Assembly (NCBI GenBank): GCA_965205785.1
Contig: OZ242188.1
Span: 434,001-498,000 of the forward strand
Reading direction: 5' to 3'
Source of the DNA: BJGV01 sp965205785
GTDB lineage: Bacteria; Pseudomonadota; Gammaproteobacteria; Burkholderiales; Nitrosomonadaceae
Length of the DNA stretch: 64,000 nucleotides
Part shown: positions 41,456-50,625 of the stretch, in pieces
How the letters are laid out: the number at the start of each line of letters is the position of its first letter
Numbering within the stretch: the stretch's first letter is position 1
Notes under the pieces: model-generated
What the model was told of the DNA's origin: nothing
Databases searched by the model: none
What the model saw: only the letters and a program-made list of their open reading frames with translations
Position numbers and translations under genes: made by a program

Positions 41456-43600
41456 CTAGAACTCCCCTCTGATACCAGCTATAAAAGCCCGTCCCGGTCT
41501 CGGTGCAAAATCTTTTAGATATGAGGTATGAATACGAATATCTTCATTGAGCAGATTCTTTCCCTGGAAAAAAACTGTAACTCCAACTCTTCTGGCTACT
41601 TTAATGTAGTAACCGATATTCGTATTAACCAGGGTATAGTCCGGAGTACTGGTTTCCAGTGCTGCAGTTTTGTTCTGGCGCAACACATAAAGTGTAGCCA
41701 CGTTAAATGACAAGGGGCCCACCCTGTGATTATATTCAAGACCAAACCGTTGCGGCGTTATACGGGGAACATTTCCGCCTCTATCCAGTTTTGCACGCAC
41801 ATAGTCCGTAAACAGACGTAAATCTACTTCAGAAAACAGACTCTCCACGTACTTAGGTAAATCTACTTGTTTCGGTTTGATTGCAAAGAGTATTTCTGCC
41901 TCCACTCCGTAGAAGTTAGCACCACCCTGTGTAATATTCTGCACGAGGAACTCTCCAGTTGGATCCAGCAGGCCGTCTTCGTCCACACGATCCGCAATGC
42001 CATTCCCATCAATATCTGCACTACCAAAGAATATATAATTCTCAAAACGATTGTAGAAAGGATTAATTTTCCATTGCACAAACCCACTGGTTTTACGCAG
42101 AGTAAGATCGACGTTATTGGAGGTTTCTCTTTTTAATGCCTGATTACCGGTCTCAAATGTTTCCGTTGCATGATGGGGACCTAAAACATACAGTTCCTGA
42201 GATGTCGGAGCACGCTGTCCTCTGGTTCCTGTAAGCCCGATACTGTACCCGTCAATAGGCTCCCACTGACCGCCGACAGACACACTGTAAAGATTAAAAT
42301 TACGGTGCCGGAACATCATACCCCTCGGATCCTCGGATGCATGTTCATACCGCCCGCCAAAATTGAAACGGAAACGACCGAAGTCCCTCTCTTCAGTCAG
42401 AAACACACCTATATTTCGTGATTTTGTTTTCGGTACTATTGCTTCTTCGCCCAGTGCTGAGAAGGTACCATCCTTAAACTGAACACCCACTATACCTCTC
42501 CATCCTTTGACCGGTTTATGTGAAAGTTCGGTGCGACTCTCCAACGCTTTATTCGTAAAGGTGGTTCCCACCTCGCCTGAATTTTCAATTTCCTTGTGCT
42601 GATAATCTGTATAACTAAATTTTGTCCTTACCCTTTCAATACCAAGGAACGGATTATCTAGCTCACCTTCTGCATCATACCGATTCCTAATAAGATCAAT
42701 CGTTGGCATTTCCTCACTGGGAACACCATATTTACTTTCATGCCGAGAAAGTGATCCACCTATAAACCCTTTTGTACCTACAAAGGAACCACCTATATAC
42801 CCGCCTCCTGATTCAGTATGGCTGTTTCTAAGTACACCTTTAGGACTGTCTGGGTCACCCTTAACACCCCTGCCCGGAATATCGTAATCTTTAGTTGACC
42901 TTCTGAATCCTCCTGCACTCAGTGAAATATGATCAAAAATACTCCCATTGACATTGAAGGCTCCTGATTTTTCCTCAGTAGTTGTATTTCCTCTTCCTTC
43001 AAAATTACCGGTGAATGATTTGAATAGTCTTCTTGGAATTTTATTGTTGACAACATTGACAATTCCACCTATTGAGCCCCCACCATAAAGCAAAGTTGCC
43101 GGACCCCGTAGTATCTCTATTTGTGAGGCATTAAGGGACTCAACTGAAACGGCATGATCTGGACTGGTGCTTGAAACATCCAAGATATCCATCCCGTTTT
43201 CCAGAATCTGAATACGTGGTCCGTCCAGTCCACGAATAATTGGCCGGCCTGCACCGGGACCAAATGAACTAGATGCTACTCCCAGTTCTCCTGACAGCGT
43301 ATCGCCCAGACTTGGTTCCCGCTTATGTCGCAACCTGTCACCTTTTAACACAGAAGCCGGTTGCGCCGTATCCAATTCAGTATGGTTTCCAAACGGATCA
43401 GCTTTTATTGTAACTGCCGGCAGTTTTGTTTCTTTATTACTTACCTCAGTCTGCGCTGTCTTATTTTCCTCAGTTTGAGTTGTATTACTTACCTCAGCTT
43501 GTGCTGTTGAGATATTAAGTACGGCAGCTGTTACTAGCAACATTGTTGCATTATATGGGAAATTTTTTTTCTCTCTTTTTCCCTGAAGATCCTGTTCCAT
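41456..43600 (-). CDS. TonB-dependent outer-membrane receptor (ZnuD-like)
   Basis: 714 residues. Signal TMLLVTAAVLNISTAQA, an unusual Thr/Glu spacer with VSNTTQTEEN and TEVSNKE copies, then the plug (KLPAVTIKADPFGN, VASSSFGPGAGRPIIRGLDG, VESLNASQIEILRGPATLLY) and barrel ending FIAGIRGEF. The plug and PSLGDTLSGELGV resemble ZnuD zinc receptors. Position behind the Fur/Zur regulator and small Cys/His protein supports zinc uptake. AGGAAC precedes the ATG. Confidence 0.9.
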   Translation of the reverse strand: MEQDLQGKREKKNFPYNATMLLVTAAVLNISTAQAEVSNTTQTEENKTAQTEVSNKETKLPAVTIKADPFGNHTELDTAQPASVLKGDRLRHKREPSLGDTLSGELGVASSSFGPGAGRPIIRGLDGPRIQILENGMDILDVSSTSPDHAVSVESLNASQIEILRGPATLLYGGGSIGGIVNVVNNKIPRRLFKSFTGNFEGRGNTTTEEKSGAFNVNGSIFDHISLSAGGFRRSTKDYDIPGRGVKGDPDSPKGVLRNSHTESGGGYIGGSFVGTKGFIGGSLSRHESKYGVPSEEMPTIDLIRNRYDAEGELDNPFLGIERVRTKFSYTDYQHKEIENSGEVGTTFTNKALESRTELSHKPVKGWRGIVGVQFKDGTFSALGEEAIVPKTKSRNIGVFLTEERDFGRFRFNFGGRYEHASEDPRGMMFRHRNFNLYSVSVGGQWEPIDGYSIGLTGTRGQRAPTSQELYVLGPHHATETFETGNQALKRETSNNVDLTLRKTSGFVQWKINPFYNRFENYIFFGSADIDGNGIADRVDEDGLLDPTGEFLVQNITQGGANFYGVEAEILFAIKPKQVDLPKYVESLFSEVDLRLFTDYVRAKLDRGGNVPRITPQRFGLEYNHRVGPLSFNVATLYVLRQNKTAALETSTPDYTLVNTNIGYYIKVARRVGVTVFFQGKNLLNEDIRIHTSYLKDFAPRPGRAFIAGIRGEF

Positions 43601-43622
43601 AATAGTTCCTGATTAACACGCT

Positions 43623-43674
43623 ATTCGATTTACGAATAACATAAATGATAAACTATCAATGCATGTACGCATTG
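43623..43674 (-). promoter_or_regulatory. Inverted repeats upstream of the receptor gene
   Basis: CAATGCATGTACGCATTG (43657-43674) is an 18-bp dyad and ATTCG-N5-CGAAT (43623-43637) a second. They lie 23-74 bp before the receptor ATG and could be operators. They do not match the palindrome before the regulator gene. Confidence 0.4.
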
Positions 43675-43699
43675 AAAAAATGTATCTAACCTTCAGAAA

Positions 43700-44038
43700 C
43701 TACAATAAGGGAGGCGCACGCGGGTAATAATCAGAGGAGAACTCCTCGGGCATAAATCGGAAAATATGAGAAGATAGCTGGTTCCAAGTAACTCCGGGAT
43801 GAAATGAGAAATCCAGTATGGCGGCAAAATCATTAAATGCTGTTAAAGCTATACAATCCGGACAGATTTTATCAATATCAACATTTAATTCTTCATTTTC
43901 ATGTTCATGGTCATCAATCTGAACAATCTGATTCTGCTTATCAATATCGGAGATGTGCGTTAACGCATGCGCCGCTTGAGAAACCGGCGTTATTATCAGC
44001 ATTAATACTAAAAAGAGATATAAGCTATTTCGCATCAT
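43700..44038 (-). CDS. Small exported Cys/His protein (DUF2946-like)
   Basis: 112 residues. Signal LFLVLMLIITPVSQAAHA, then an acidic/His cluster DDHEHENEELNVDIDK and CPDCIALTAFN. The composition fits the small metal-related proteins encoded beside TonB receptors and Zur. Second gene of the presumed zinc operon; could bind metal in the periplasm (inference). Confidence 0.65.
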   Translation of the reverse strand: MMRNSLYLFLVLMLIITPVSQAAHALTHISDIDKQNQIVQIDDHEHENEELNVDIDKICPDCIALTAFNDFAAILDFSFHPGVTWNQLSSHIFRFMPEEFSSDYYPRAPPLL

Positions 44039-44079
44039 TCCAAGTTACTATTTTCTATATGAAAAAATAAATAATAATG

Positions 44080-44502
44080 TTACGCACATTCCGCACATAA
44101 ACCTTTTACGGTCAGCTCCACTTCCTGAGACTGGTAACCAGGCGGTAAAGGCCAGCTATATTCCGCCTTAATATCGTTTAAACATATTACTGTTGTACAA
44201 CGAGAACATTTAAAATGAGCGTGTCGGTGTAAACCGGTATAAATATTTGCACGAAAACGCCATTTCCGGTCTCCGCTTACCACTTTATGTGCAAGGCCTT
44301 TTTTATCCAGCCATTCGAGGATACGGTATAACGTTACCCTGTCCATAGGATTTTTCTTCCCGATACGCTCCTCAATTTCATGATGTGAAATTGCCTGCTT
44401 TTCTGCAAGTAAAGTGCCAAGAACACGTACTCTTGCTGACGTCACCCGATCACCCGTATGGTGAATCATTTCTTCTGCTTGCTCATAAAAACTAGTTAGC
44501 AT
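44080..44502 (-). CDS. zur: Fur-family regulator, Zur-like
   Basis: 140 residues. Winged-helix N-terminus (TSARVRVLGTLLAEKQAISH, DRVTLYRILEWLDKKGLAHK) and dimer domain (HRHAHFKCSRCTTVICLND) with a second Cys pair CAECA at the very end, forming the structural Cys4 zinc site. Zur proteins repress zinc-uptake genes. Operon position before the ZnuD-like receptor favours Zur over Fur. A 15-bp palindrome lies 12 bp before the ATG and may mediate autoregulation. Confidence 0.85.
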   Translation of the reverse strand: MLTSFYEQAEEMIHHTGDRVTSARVRVLGTLLAEKQAISHHEIEERIGKKNPMDRVTLYRILEWLDKKGLAHKVVSGDRKWRFRANIYTGLHRHAHFKCSRCTTVICLNDIKAEYSWPLPPGYQSQEVELTVKGLCAECA

Positions 44503-44513
44503 AATTAATTATT

Positions 44514-44528
44514 TGCAACACTGTTGCA
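44514..44528 (-). promoter_or_regulatory. Palindromic operator candidate of the zur operon
   Basis: TGCAACA-C-TGTTGCA is a perfect 7-1-7 dyad; a related half (TTGCAACA) recurs at ~44554-44561. Binding would cover the translation start region of zur. Confidence 0.6.
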
Positions 44529-44723
44529 TATATTATAAAAGAACTGTTCTAAATTGCAACATCCTTTTTTCCCAACAAAAGAATACTTAGAGCAGTTACT
44601 AATTTAGCAGCAAAACCTTACACTAGAATATGTAATGCAATAGTCGAAAAGCTAAGATAGGATATAAATCTCTGTCAGTTACTAAGCACCTTCAATCTGA
44701 CCACTAGTATAGTTTCATATCAC

Positions 44724-45392
44724 TCATTTTCCCCATACTTCTTCCAAACGTCCATCCCGACCACAACTACTACGATAATATGCATAGCGAATTGGGTTTT
44801 TGATGTAATAATCCTGGTGATAATCCTCTGCCTGGTAAAATTCTGTTGCCGGTCTTATCTCAGTTACGATCGGTCCATTAAAACGCTCTGAAGATACAAG
44901 TGCTGCTTTAGATTCTTGAGCTTGCCTTTTTTGGCTTGAATCATGATAGAAGATAGCGCTCCGATACTGCGAACCTCCATCACAGAACTGACGATTGGGC
45001 GTAAGTGGATCAATAGTTGGCCAATATGCAGTTAACAATTTAGCAAAATTAGTTTTAGTGGAATCATAGCGAATTTGTACGGCCTCAATATGACCGGTTT
45101 TTCCAGATGATACCTGATTATAGGTTGGATTAGTCAACGCTCCGCCAATGTACCCGGATGTAGTTGACAGCACTCCTGGTACTTTATCGAAATCTGCTTC
45201 AGTACACCAAAAACAACCACCAGCGAAGGTGGCAGTACCTATATCTGAATCAATAGGATGAATACTAGCTTTATCTATACCGCCGCTAGTATCCAATTTC
45301 TGAGTATTCATTTGTTCGCATGCGGAAAATATAGTAAGCATCATGATACTGTTGAAGACTATACTGACTTTATTTTTCGCCCACATGATCAA
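44724..45392 (-). CDS. msrA: Peptide methionine sulfoxide reductase MsrA, lipoprotein
   Basis: 222 residues. Signal with IFSAC lipobox-like segment, then the MsrA active site TFAGGCFWCTEADFDKVPGV (catalytic Cys), GYIGGALTNPTYNQVSSGKT and GHIEAVQIRYD. The C-terminal part holds AEDYHQDYYIKNP. It reduces S-methionine sulfoxide. The envelope location suits periplasmic repair. Start overlaps msrB stop by 4 bp. Confidence 0.95.
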   Translation of the reverse strand: MIMWAKNKVSIVFNSIMMLTIFSACEQMNTQKLDTSGGIDKASIHPIDSDIGTATFAGGCFWCTEADFDKVPGVLSTTSGYIGGALTNPTYNQVSSGKTGHIEAVQIRYDSTKTNFAKLLTAYWPTIDPLTPNRQFCDGGSQYRSAIFYHDSSQKRQAQESKAALVSSERFNGPIVTEIRPATEFYQAEDYHQDYYIKNPIRYAYYRSSCGRDGRLEEVWGK

Positions 45393-45913
45393 CCTCTCAG
45401 CGCTGGAACTGACTCTCCGTCTGGTATAAATTTAAGTGCCACACCATTGTTACACCAACGCTCTCCACGTGGTGGGGGACCATCATTAAAGACATGACCT
45501 TGGTGTCCACCACATCGCGCACAATGATATTCGGTACGCGGTATAATCATCTTGTAATCACGTTTTGTTTCTATGTGTCCCGCAATAGGTTGAGTAAAAC
45601 TAGGCCAGCCTGTTCCACTATGATATTTATATGCACTTTCAAACAACGGTAGATAACATGCGGCACAAATAAATATCCCTTCCCGATTCTCATAATTAAG
45701 CGCACTAGAACTTGGACGCTCAGTTTCTTCTTCAAACAATACCTGATAGGCGTGAGGTGATAAAAATTTGCGCCATGTACTATGTTGTTTGTTAAGTGGA
45801 GTTACTGTGATGGAACTAGGTGAGCCTGCAATTGCTTGCCCTCTAGAGCATGCCTCTATTAAGGGTAAGATAGCAATCACAGTGAAACTTTTTAATAAAG
45901 ATCTACGCTTCAT
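45389..45913 (-). CDS. msrB: Peptide methionine-R-sulfoxide reductase MsrB, exported
   Basis: 174 residues. N-terminus MKRRSLLKSFTVIAILPLIE with a following AC resembles a lipoprotein or Tat-type signal. Zinc pairs CAAC and CARC, SGTGWPSFTQPI, HQGHVFNDGPPPRGERWC with the catalytic Cys in RWCNNG. It reduces R-methionine sulfoxide and forms a coupled operon with msrA. GGAGGAG precedes the ATG. Confidence 0.95.
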   Translation of the reverse strand: MKRRSLLKSFTVIAILPLIEACSRGQAIAGSPSSITVTPLNKQHSTWRKFLSPHAYQVLFEEETERPSSSALNYENREGIFICAACYLPLFESAYKYHSGTGWPSFTQPIAGHIETKRDYKMIIPRTEYHCARCGGHQGHVFNDGPPPRGERWCNNGVALKFIPDGESVPALRG

Positions 45914-46254
45914 AGGACTCCTCCGTCATACTCTTATTTCTAAGACGCTATGCTTGTCATTTTCCTTACTCATATAAAGTAAGCAAGTTACACTCAAATT
46001 TAAAAAAAGAATTTACAACGACACTTAGTTAATAATACGCCCTATGAGTGAGTAAGTTACAATCATTAGAAATTTATATAAAAATCTTATAGTTAGTCTA
46101 TACCCAAATAGAATGACGACAGAATATAGCTATAATACGCAGGAGAAATGCCACATATTGGTATCACCAAATCTATGAAGCACGTGTTGAAACTAAGAAT
46201 GTGAAAAAAAGGCAGTACTTGTTTCAGAAAAACCAGTCCTCTACAGCTTAAATC
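45914..46254. other. Intergenic stretch, no gene seen
   Basis: Contains the msrB promoter region; nothing else stands out. Confidence 0.5.
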
Positions 46255-46707
46255 TTATTTCTGAGCAGAAACACTTTCAGTAAGCTGGCGAAGTCTTGCT
46301 CCGAGTTCCAGGGCCAAGATTCTCCAGAGTTGGGGATACTTGTCTGCTAATGAACTAAATGCAAGTTCTGTAATACGTGCTACGGTAACTTCATCAATTG
46401 ATACTACATCAGCTGATCTAAGGCAGGTTGGATCAATCACTGCCATCTCACCAACGTAATCACCAGAAACACGTTGAGAAATTTCTTTACCATCAATTTG
46501 TATAGAAACATGGCCTCTGATGATCAGACAAAAATCATTATCAGTTCCATTATGAGAAATGATTGTTGAATTCGGGGCATGATTAAAAAGGAAACAAGAC
46601 TGTGCCAAAGCTTTGGCTAGCTCCTCATTATCAAAAACAATTTTTTGCTTAAGAATTTCCTCAACTAATTTTTTAAATCCCTCTTCACCTCGAAAGCTTT
46701 CAATCAT
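46255..46707 (-). CDS. Cyclic-nucleotide-binding-domain protein
   Basis: 150 residues from ATG 46707 (a GTG three codons earlier is possible). A lone cNMP-binding beta-barrel: STIISHNGTDNDFCLIIRGH, VSIQIDGKEISQRVSGDYVG and EMAVIDPTCLRSADVVSID, the last replacing the usual phosphate-binding GE-x4-RSA by GEMAVIDPTCLRSA. No DNA-binding domain follows. It could respond to the cAMP of the CHASE2 cyclase nearby (inference). Confidence 0.85.
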   Translation of the reverse strand: MIESFRGEEGFKKLVEEILKQKIVFDNEELAKALAQSCFLFNHAPNSTIISHNGTDNDFCLIIRGHVSIQIDGKEISQRVSGDYVGEMAVIDPTCLRSADVVSIDEVTVARITELAFSSLADKYPQLWRILALELGARLRQLTESVSAQK

Positions 46708-47458
46708 CGTTGTCACCCTATTAATAGGTTAGCAGTAATATCTCATAAATCTTTTAAAGCCAATATTTGGAACTAACAGCCCAGCGGCAATATATAGTAC
46801 AACTAAACCATAATTACAAACGTATTCTTATTATTTAGCTCAACTATGAAACTGGGTTAGTGAATTGACTATTTGAGTCTTTATAGAATCGTATGGTATA
46901 GAGATAGCTTTCATTGAGCAATGCTTCTCCATAAATTTTATTCTTTTCCAAAGAAAAAATTATTCTACATCAAGCTCCTGAAAGTAGAATGAAATTTATT
47001 TTTGAATAATTACACGGAGTAAATTTTATCTGATCATTCAAAAATTGAGTGTCCATTTTCCTTGTCCACAGTAACTGTGGATAAGTTTGTGGATTATTTG
47101 CGTTTACAGCTGTTAAGGTACCCTTTCATAAGGATATTTCTTAATTAGATTAAATTTTAAACTCAGAATTTATTCTTATTAAACATATAGTTACATTAAT
47201 AGTCAAGACCCATGCGGGTTTGCGCTATATGTTTATACGATTAGGACAATAAATGTGGATTACTACGTAGAATCAAGGCAAATTTACTACAAAAAGTCAA
47301 GCTAAATATTGACGAAAACCAAATTTTTTTGTGAAATAATTTGTGATATTACAATCATCAACTTATACAGATTAATCTCAATTTTCTAAATCCTATCATG
47401 TCAGTCAGTGAAAAGATCGACAGGTAACGAACTAGATTTCTTTCTGATGCAACAAGCT
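46708..47458. other. 750-bp gene-free, A/T-rich interval
   Basis: No ORF with coding character. Besides the DnaA-box-like cluster I see runs such as AATTAGATTAAATTTTAAAC near 47140 that could unwind easily. Confidence 0.45.
47062..47097. other. Cluster of DnaA-box-like 9-mers
   Basis: TTGTCCACA (47062), TGTGGATAA (47076, exact DnaA box on the minus strand) and TGTGGATTA (47089) lie within 36 bp; another TGTGGATTA is at 47254. They sit in a 750-bp gene-free, A/T-rich interval, but no dnaA, gyrB or gidA gene is near. Confidence 0.5.
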
Positions 47459-49225
47459 TTATCTGCTAGCTAATTTTCCTGTAACCACACTTTGGTTCTT
47501 CTTACTGACATTATTTCTAATATCTTCGCGATCCTTAGGGAAATACTCTGGAGAATTCTTGAGTAGTTTTACATCACTATTTACGCTCCCAAGTTTCCAT
47601 AATATATGTGCTTTAATAAAGTCTTGTTTAACACCGAGCCCTTCATAGTACATAATACTTAAATTATCTTGTGCCTTGGCATACCCCTGATCAGCAGCCT
47701 TATGATACCACTTTACTGCTTGATAATAATCCTGCTTAACGCCGTAGCCTTTGTCGTACATAACTCCTAAATTTGACTGTGCTTTTGCATACCCCTGATT
47801 TGCTGCCATACGATACCAAGTTACGGCCTGCTTATAATCCTGGTCAACTCCATGTCCCTTTGCGTACATAAGGCCCAAATTTGATTGAGCTTCTGCGTTT
47901 CCTAACTCAGCAGCCCTACGCCACCAGGTCACTGCTTGTTGATGGTCCTGCTCACATCCTTGACCTTTAGCATACATGAGGCCTAAATTTGATTGCGCCT
48001 TTACATCTCCTTGACTCGCCGCCTTGCGCCACCATACACCAGCCTGCTGAAAATCTTGTACAACTCCTTGACCTGTTGCATACATATCACCTAAATTTGA
48101 CTGTGCTTTTGGATATCCTTCTTCAGCCGCATTACGCCACCAAATAGCATCCTGCTTGAAGTCTACTAGTGAGATTCCTAGATCCTTTGCATACTTAAGT
48201 CCCAAGTTATGTCTTTGCATAGCAGCTTTACGAAACCATTTGGCAGCTTTCTGAAAATCCTGTGTAATTCCTTGGCCTTTTACATACATAGCACCCAAAT
48301 TTGACTGTGCTTTTGCATACCCTTGTTTTGCTGCTTTGTGCCACCAATTTGAGGCCTCCCGGATGTCTTGTCTGACTCCTTCGCCGTTAGCGTACATAAC
48401 ACCTAAATTTGACTGTGCTCTAGCAATTCTTTGACTGGCTGCCTTATGATACCAATTTGCTGCCTTGTGAAAATTCTGCTTAACCCCTAAACCCTTGTCA
48501 TACATGATACCTAAATTTAATTGTGCTTTTGCATGTCCCTGTTTAGCCGCTCTGTGATACCAATTTGCTGCCTGACGATAGTCCTGGGCCACTCCTTGGC
48601 CACTGGTGTATATTAATCCTAGACTGTATTGTGCATTTGCAACCCCCTGTACGGCTGCGTTGTGATACCAAAATGCTGCCTGACGATAGTCCTGAGTAAC
48701 TCCCTGACCATTGGCATATATAAGCCCCAAGTTGTATTGAGCACTTGCATTCCCTTGCTTCGCTGCTTTGTAATAACACTTCACAGCTTCCCAGTAATCC
48801 TGCGCTACTCCTTGACCATTAGCATGTACAAGTCCTAAATTGTACTGTGCCTTAGCATGCCCTTGATCAGCTGCCTTTTCGTACCAAGCTGCAGCCTGCT
48901 GATAATCCTGGTTAACCCCTTGACCATTAGCATATATCAGCCCTAAATTATATTGTGATTGCGCATGTCCTTGATCAGCTGCCTTATAGTACCAATTTGC
49001 AGCCTCTTGATAATCTTGATCAACACCTTGACCATAGGTGTACATGATTGCTAAGTTGTATTGTGCTTCTGCCACTCCCTGTTCAGCAGATCTCTTAAAA
49101 AGATTTGCAGCACCTATATAATCCTTACCTGAATAAAGTCTCATCCCATCTTCAAAATTTCCGGAAAAAACGGGGGATGTTAATAAAGATAAGCACAGCA
49201 ATGTAATATTGATAATTATTTTCAT
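47459..49225 (-). CDS. Large Sel1-repeat exported protein
   Basis: 588 residues from ATG 49225. Signal INITLLCLSLLTSPVFSG, followed by about fourteen 36-residue Sel1 repeats (pattern AQYNLGLIYANGQGVNQDYQ with AAAWYEKAADQGHAK). One unit near the middle (RHNLGLKYAKDLGISLVDFK) is diverged. The ending FIKAHILWKLGSVNSD is the typical capping helix. A periplasmic scaffold; third Sel1 protein of this window. Confidence 0.9.
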   Translation of the reverse strand: MKIIINITLLCLSLLTSPVFSGNFEDGMRLYSGKDYIGAANLFKRSAEQGVAEAQYNLAIMYTYGQGVDQDYQEAANWYYKAADQGHAQSQYNLGLIYANGQGVNQDYQQAAAWYEKAADQGHAKAQYNLGLVHANGQGVAQDYWEAVKCYYKAAKQGNASAQYNLGLIYANGQGVTQDYRQAAFWYHNAAVQGVANAQYSLGLIYTSGQGVAQDYRQAANWYHRAAKQGHAKAQLNLGIMYDKGLGVKQNFHKAANWYHKAASQRIARAQSNLGVMYANGEGVRQDIREASNWWHKAAKQGYAKAQSNLGAMYVKGQGITQDFQKAAKWFRKAAMQRHNLGLKYAKDLGISLVDFKQDAIWWRNAAEEGYPKAQSNLGDMYATGQGVVQDFQQAGVWWRKAASQGDVKAQSNLGLMYAKGQGCEQDHQQAVTWWRRAAELGNAEAQSNLGLMYAKGHGVDQDYKQAVTWYRMAANQGYAKAQSNLGVMYDKGYGVKQDYYQAVKWYHKAADQGYAKAQDNLSIMYYEGLGVKQDFIKAHILWKLGSVNSDVKLLKNSPEYFPKDREDIRNNVSKKNQSVVTGKLASR

Positions 49226-49860
49226 AACGTCTTTTTGTCCTTGTTCTCCCAATAACAATTCAAGTCATTATTTAGGAGATATCTAGATAGTTATCGGACA
49301 AATTTATCGAATGGTTAAATAGTAAAGTAGCTCACACTATTTAAATTACTGAAGAGCGGTGGTTTTCTACCTCAGTTCTTTATCAGACACATTAAGGATT
49401 TGTTAATTAAGAATTATTTGTTGCGGATTATAAGGATTACAGCTGAAGTTCAACTTATAGGACCTATACCATTGTTCCTATAAGAATATTTAGCTCTTTG
49501 GATGTAGAGAAGAAGAGTGTCTGTTTTAAGAAGAATATAACGTACAAAGAATCTAGATCAGTCTTTCCATACGCTGGCAGGAGAGAGAAAAACGGCAATT
49601 AAAATTTTTCTTAATATATGAAGAAAAAAGTACCGTTTCTCAGAAATTATATTGAAGCAGAAGAAATGAGGATTACAGAATATAGGTTGTACAAACTACA
49701 GCTCAATTATTATTTGAGTTTTATATTTATGACTTTTGCTAGGAAAATAGCCTTTTTAGACTCTAAGATAGACAGCCTGACTGATCGACAAGCCCAGCAT
49801 AACTATATGACTGACAAGGCTACTTACAAACAATCAACTCTTATCAGCAGCACCCATCAG
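49226..49860. other. Intergenic stretch, no supported gene
   Basis: An open frame at 49618 runs into the 3' end of the opposite regulator gene and lacks a credible composition, so I do not call it. Confidence 0.5.
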
Positions 49861-50100
49861 CTAAGCTTTCGATTTTCTACCAGGTGCTGCAGGAGGAATA
49901 TATCCTGCTATCCGGCAACTAATTCCCTCTATTGTCTTCCCCTTCTCATGCCTAATTAAATGACATGTCATTATCTCTCCCTTGGTGGCAAGTTCAGACA
50001 AGTGAAGACGAACATTAGCAAGTGAAATGCCTGTAGCTACAGCAATTTCCATATCAAGCTTTTCACCATGTTTTTTCAAGTATTGCAGAATTTCATTCAT
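49861..50100 (-). CDS. Small winged-helix transcriptional regulator
   Basis: 79 residues from ATG 50100. NEILQYLKKHGEKLDMEIAV, ATGISLANVRLHLSELATKG (recognition helix) and EIMTCHLIRHEKGKTIEGIS form a compact winged helix with a basic tail PGRKSKA. Similar to minimal ArsR/FaeA-like regulators. Target unknown; it stands alone. Confidence 0.7.
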   Translation of the reverse strand: MNEILQYLKKHGEKLDMEIAVATGISLANVRLHLSELATKGEIMTCHLIRHEKGKTIEGISCRIAGYIPPAAPGRKSKA

Positions 50101-50625
50101 AGGTTCATCACTAAAACATTTGGGTGGATAGGGCGTCAAATTGTATCTATCATTTAGTATTGACTACTTTACTTGATGTTAGCCCCATTTTTACATGGGC
50201 CTGATACGATACATATGCATGATACCAATATTTCTTTGTCTAAAAAGTTAAATACTACCAATTAACTAATATATCAACTTTAAGGTCCTATCCCGACACT
50301 TAATGGCGCCCGGATGACTCCCTTAACTCTTATAATCAAACAAGAAAAATTTGGAACCTATAATTCTACCATATTTTATATATCTGAGATATATGTTCTT
50401 TAATCCGCAGTAAAAATCAGATCACTTCATTACTACTGTCATCACACTTGTAATATAGTGAATAATAATTCACTTGTATTGTATCTTGCTATCTTTTAAT
50501 GTTCTTTTAAATAATATTCTATATTTATTTCGATACTAGATTTCTAGACAATATGTAATTATGTGAATAAGCCTATAATTAGGAATATCGATTAGTCTAT
50601 GAAAGATCAAAGAGGGAATGCTTCT
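50101..50625. other. Intergenic stretch, no gene seen
   Basis: Upstream of the lipase-like gene; strongly A/T-rich with no conserved element. Confidence 0.5.

Noticed and set aside
49618..49959. Plus-strand 113-codon ORF
   Set aside because: Its end is antisense to the winged-helix regulator gene and its composition is not protein-like; no ribosome site.
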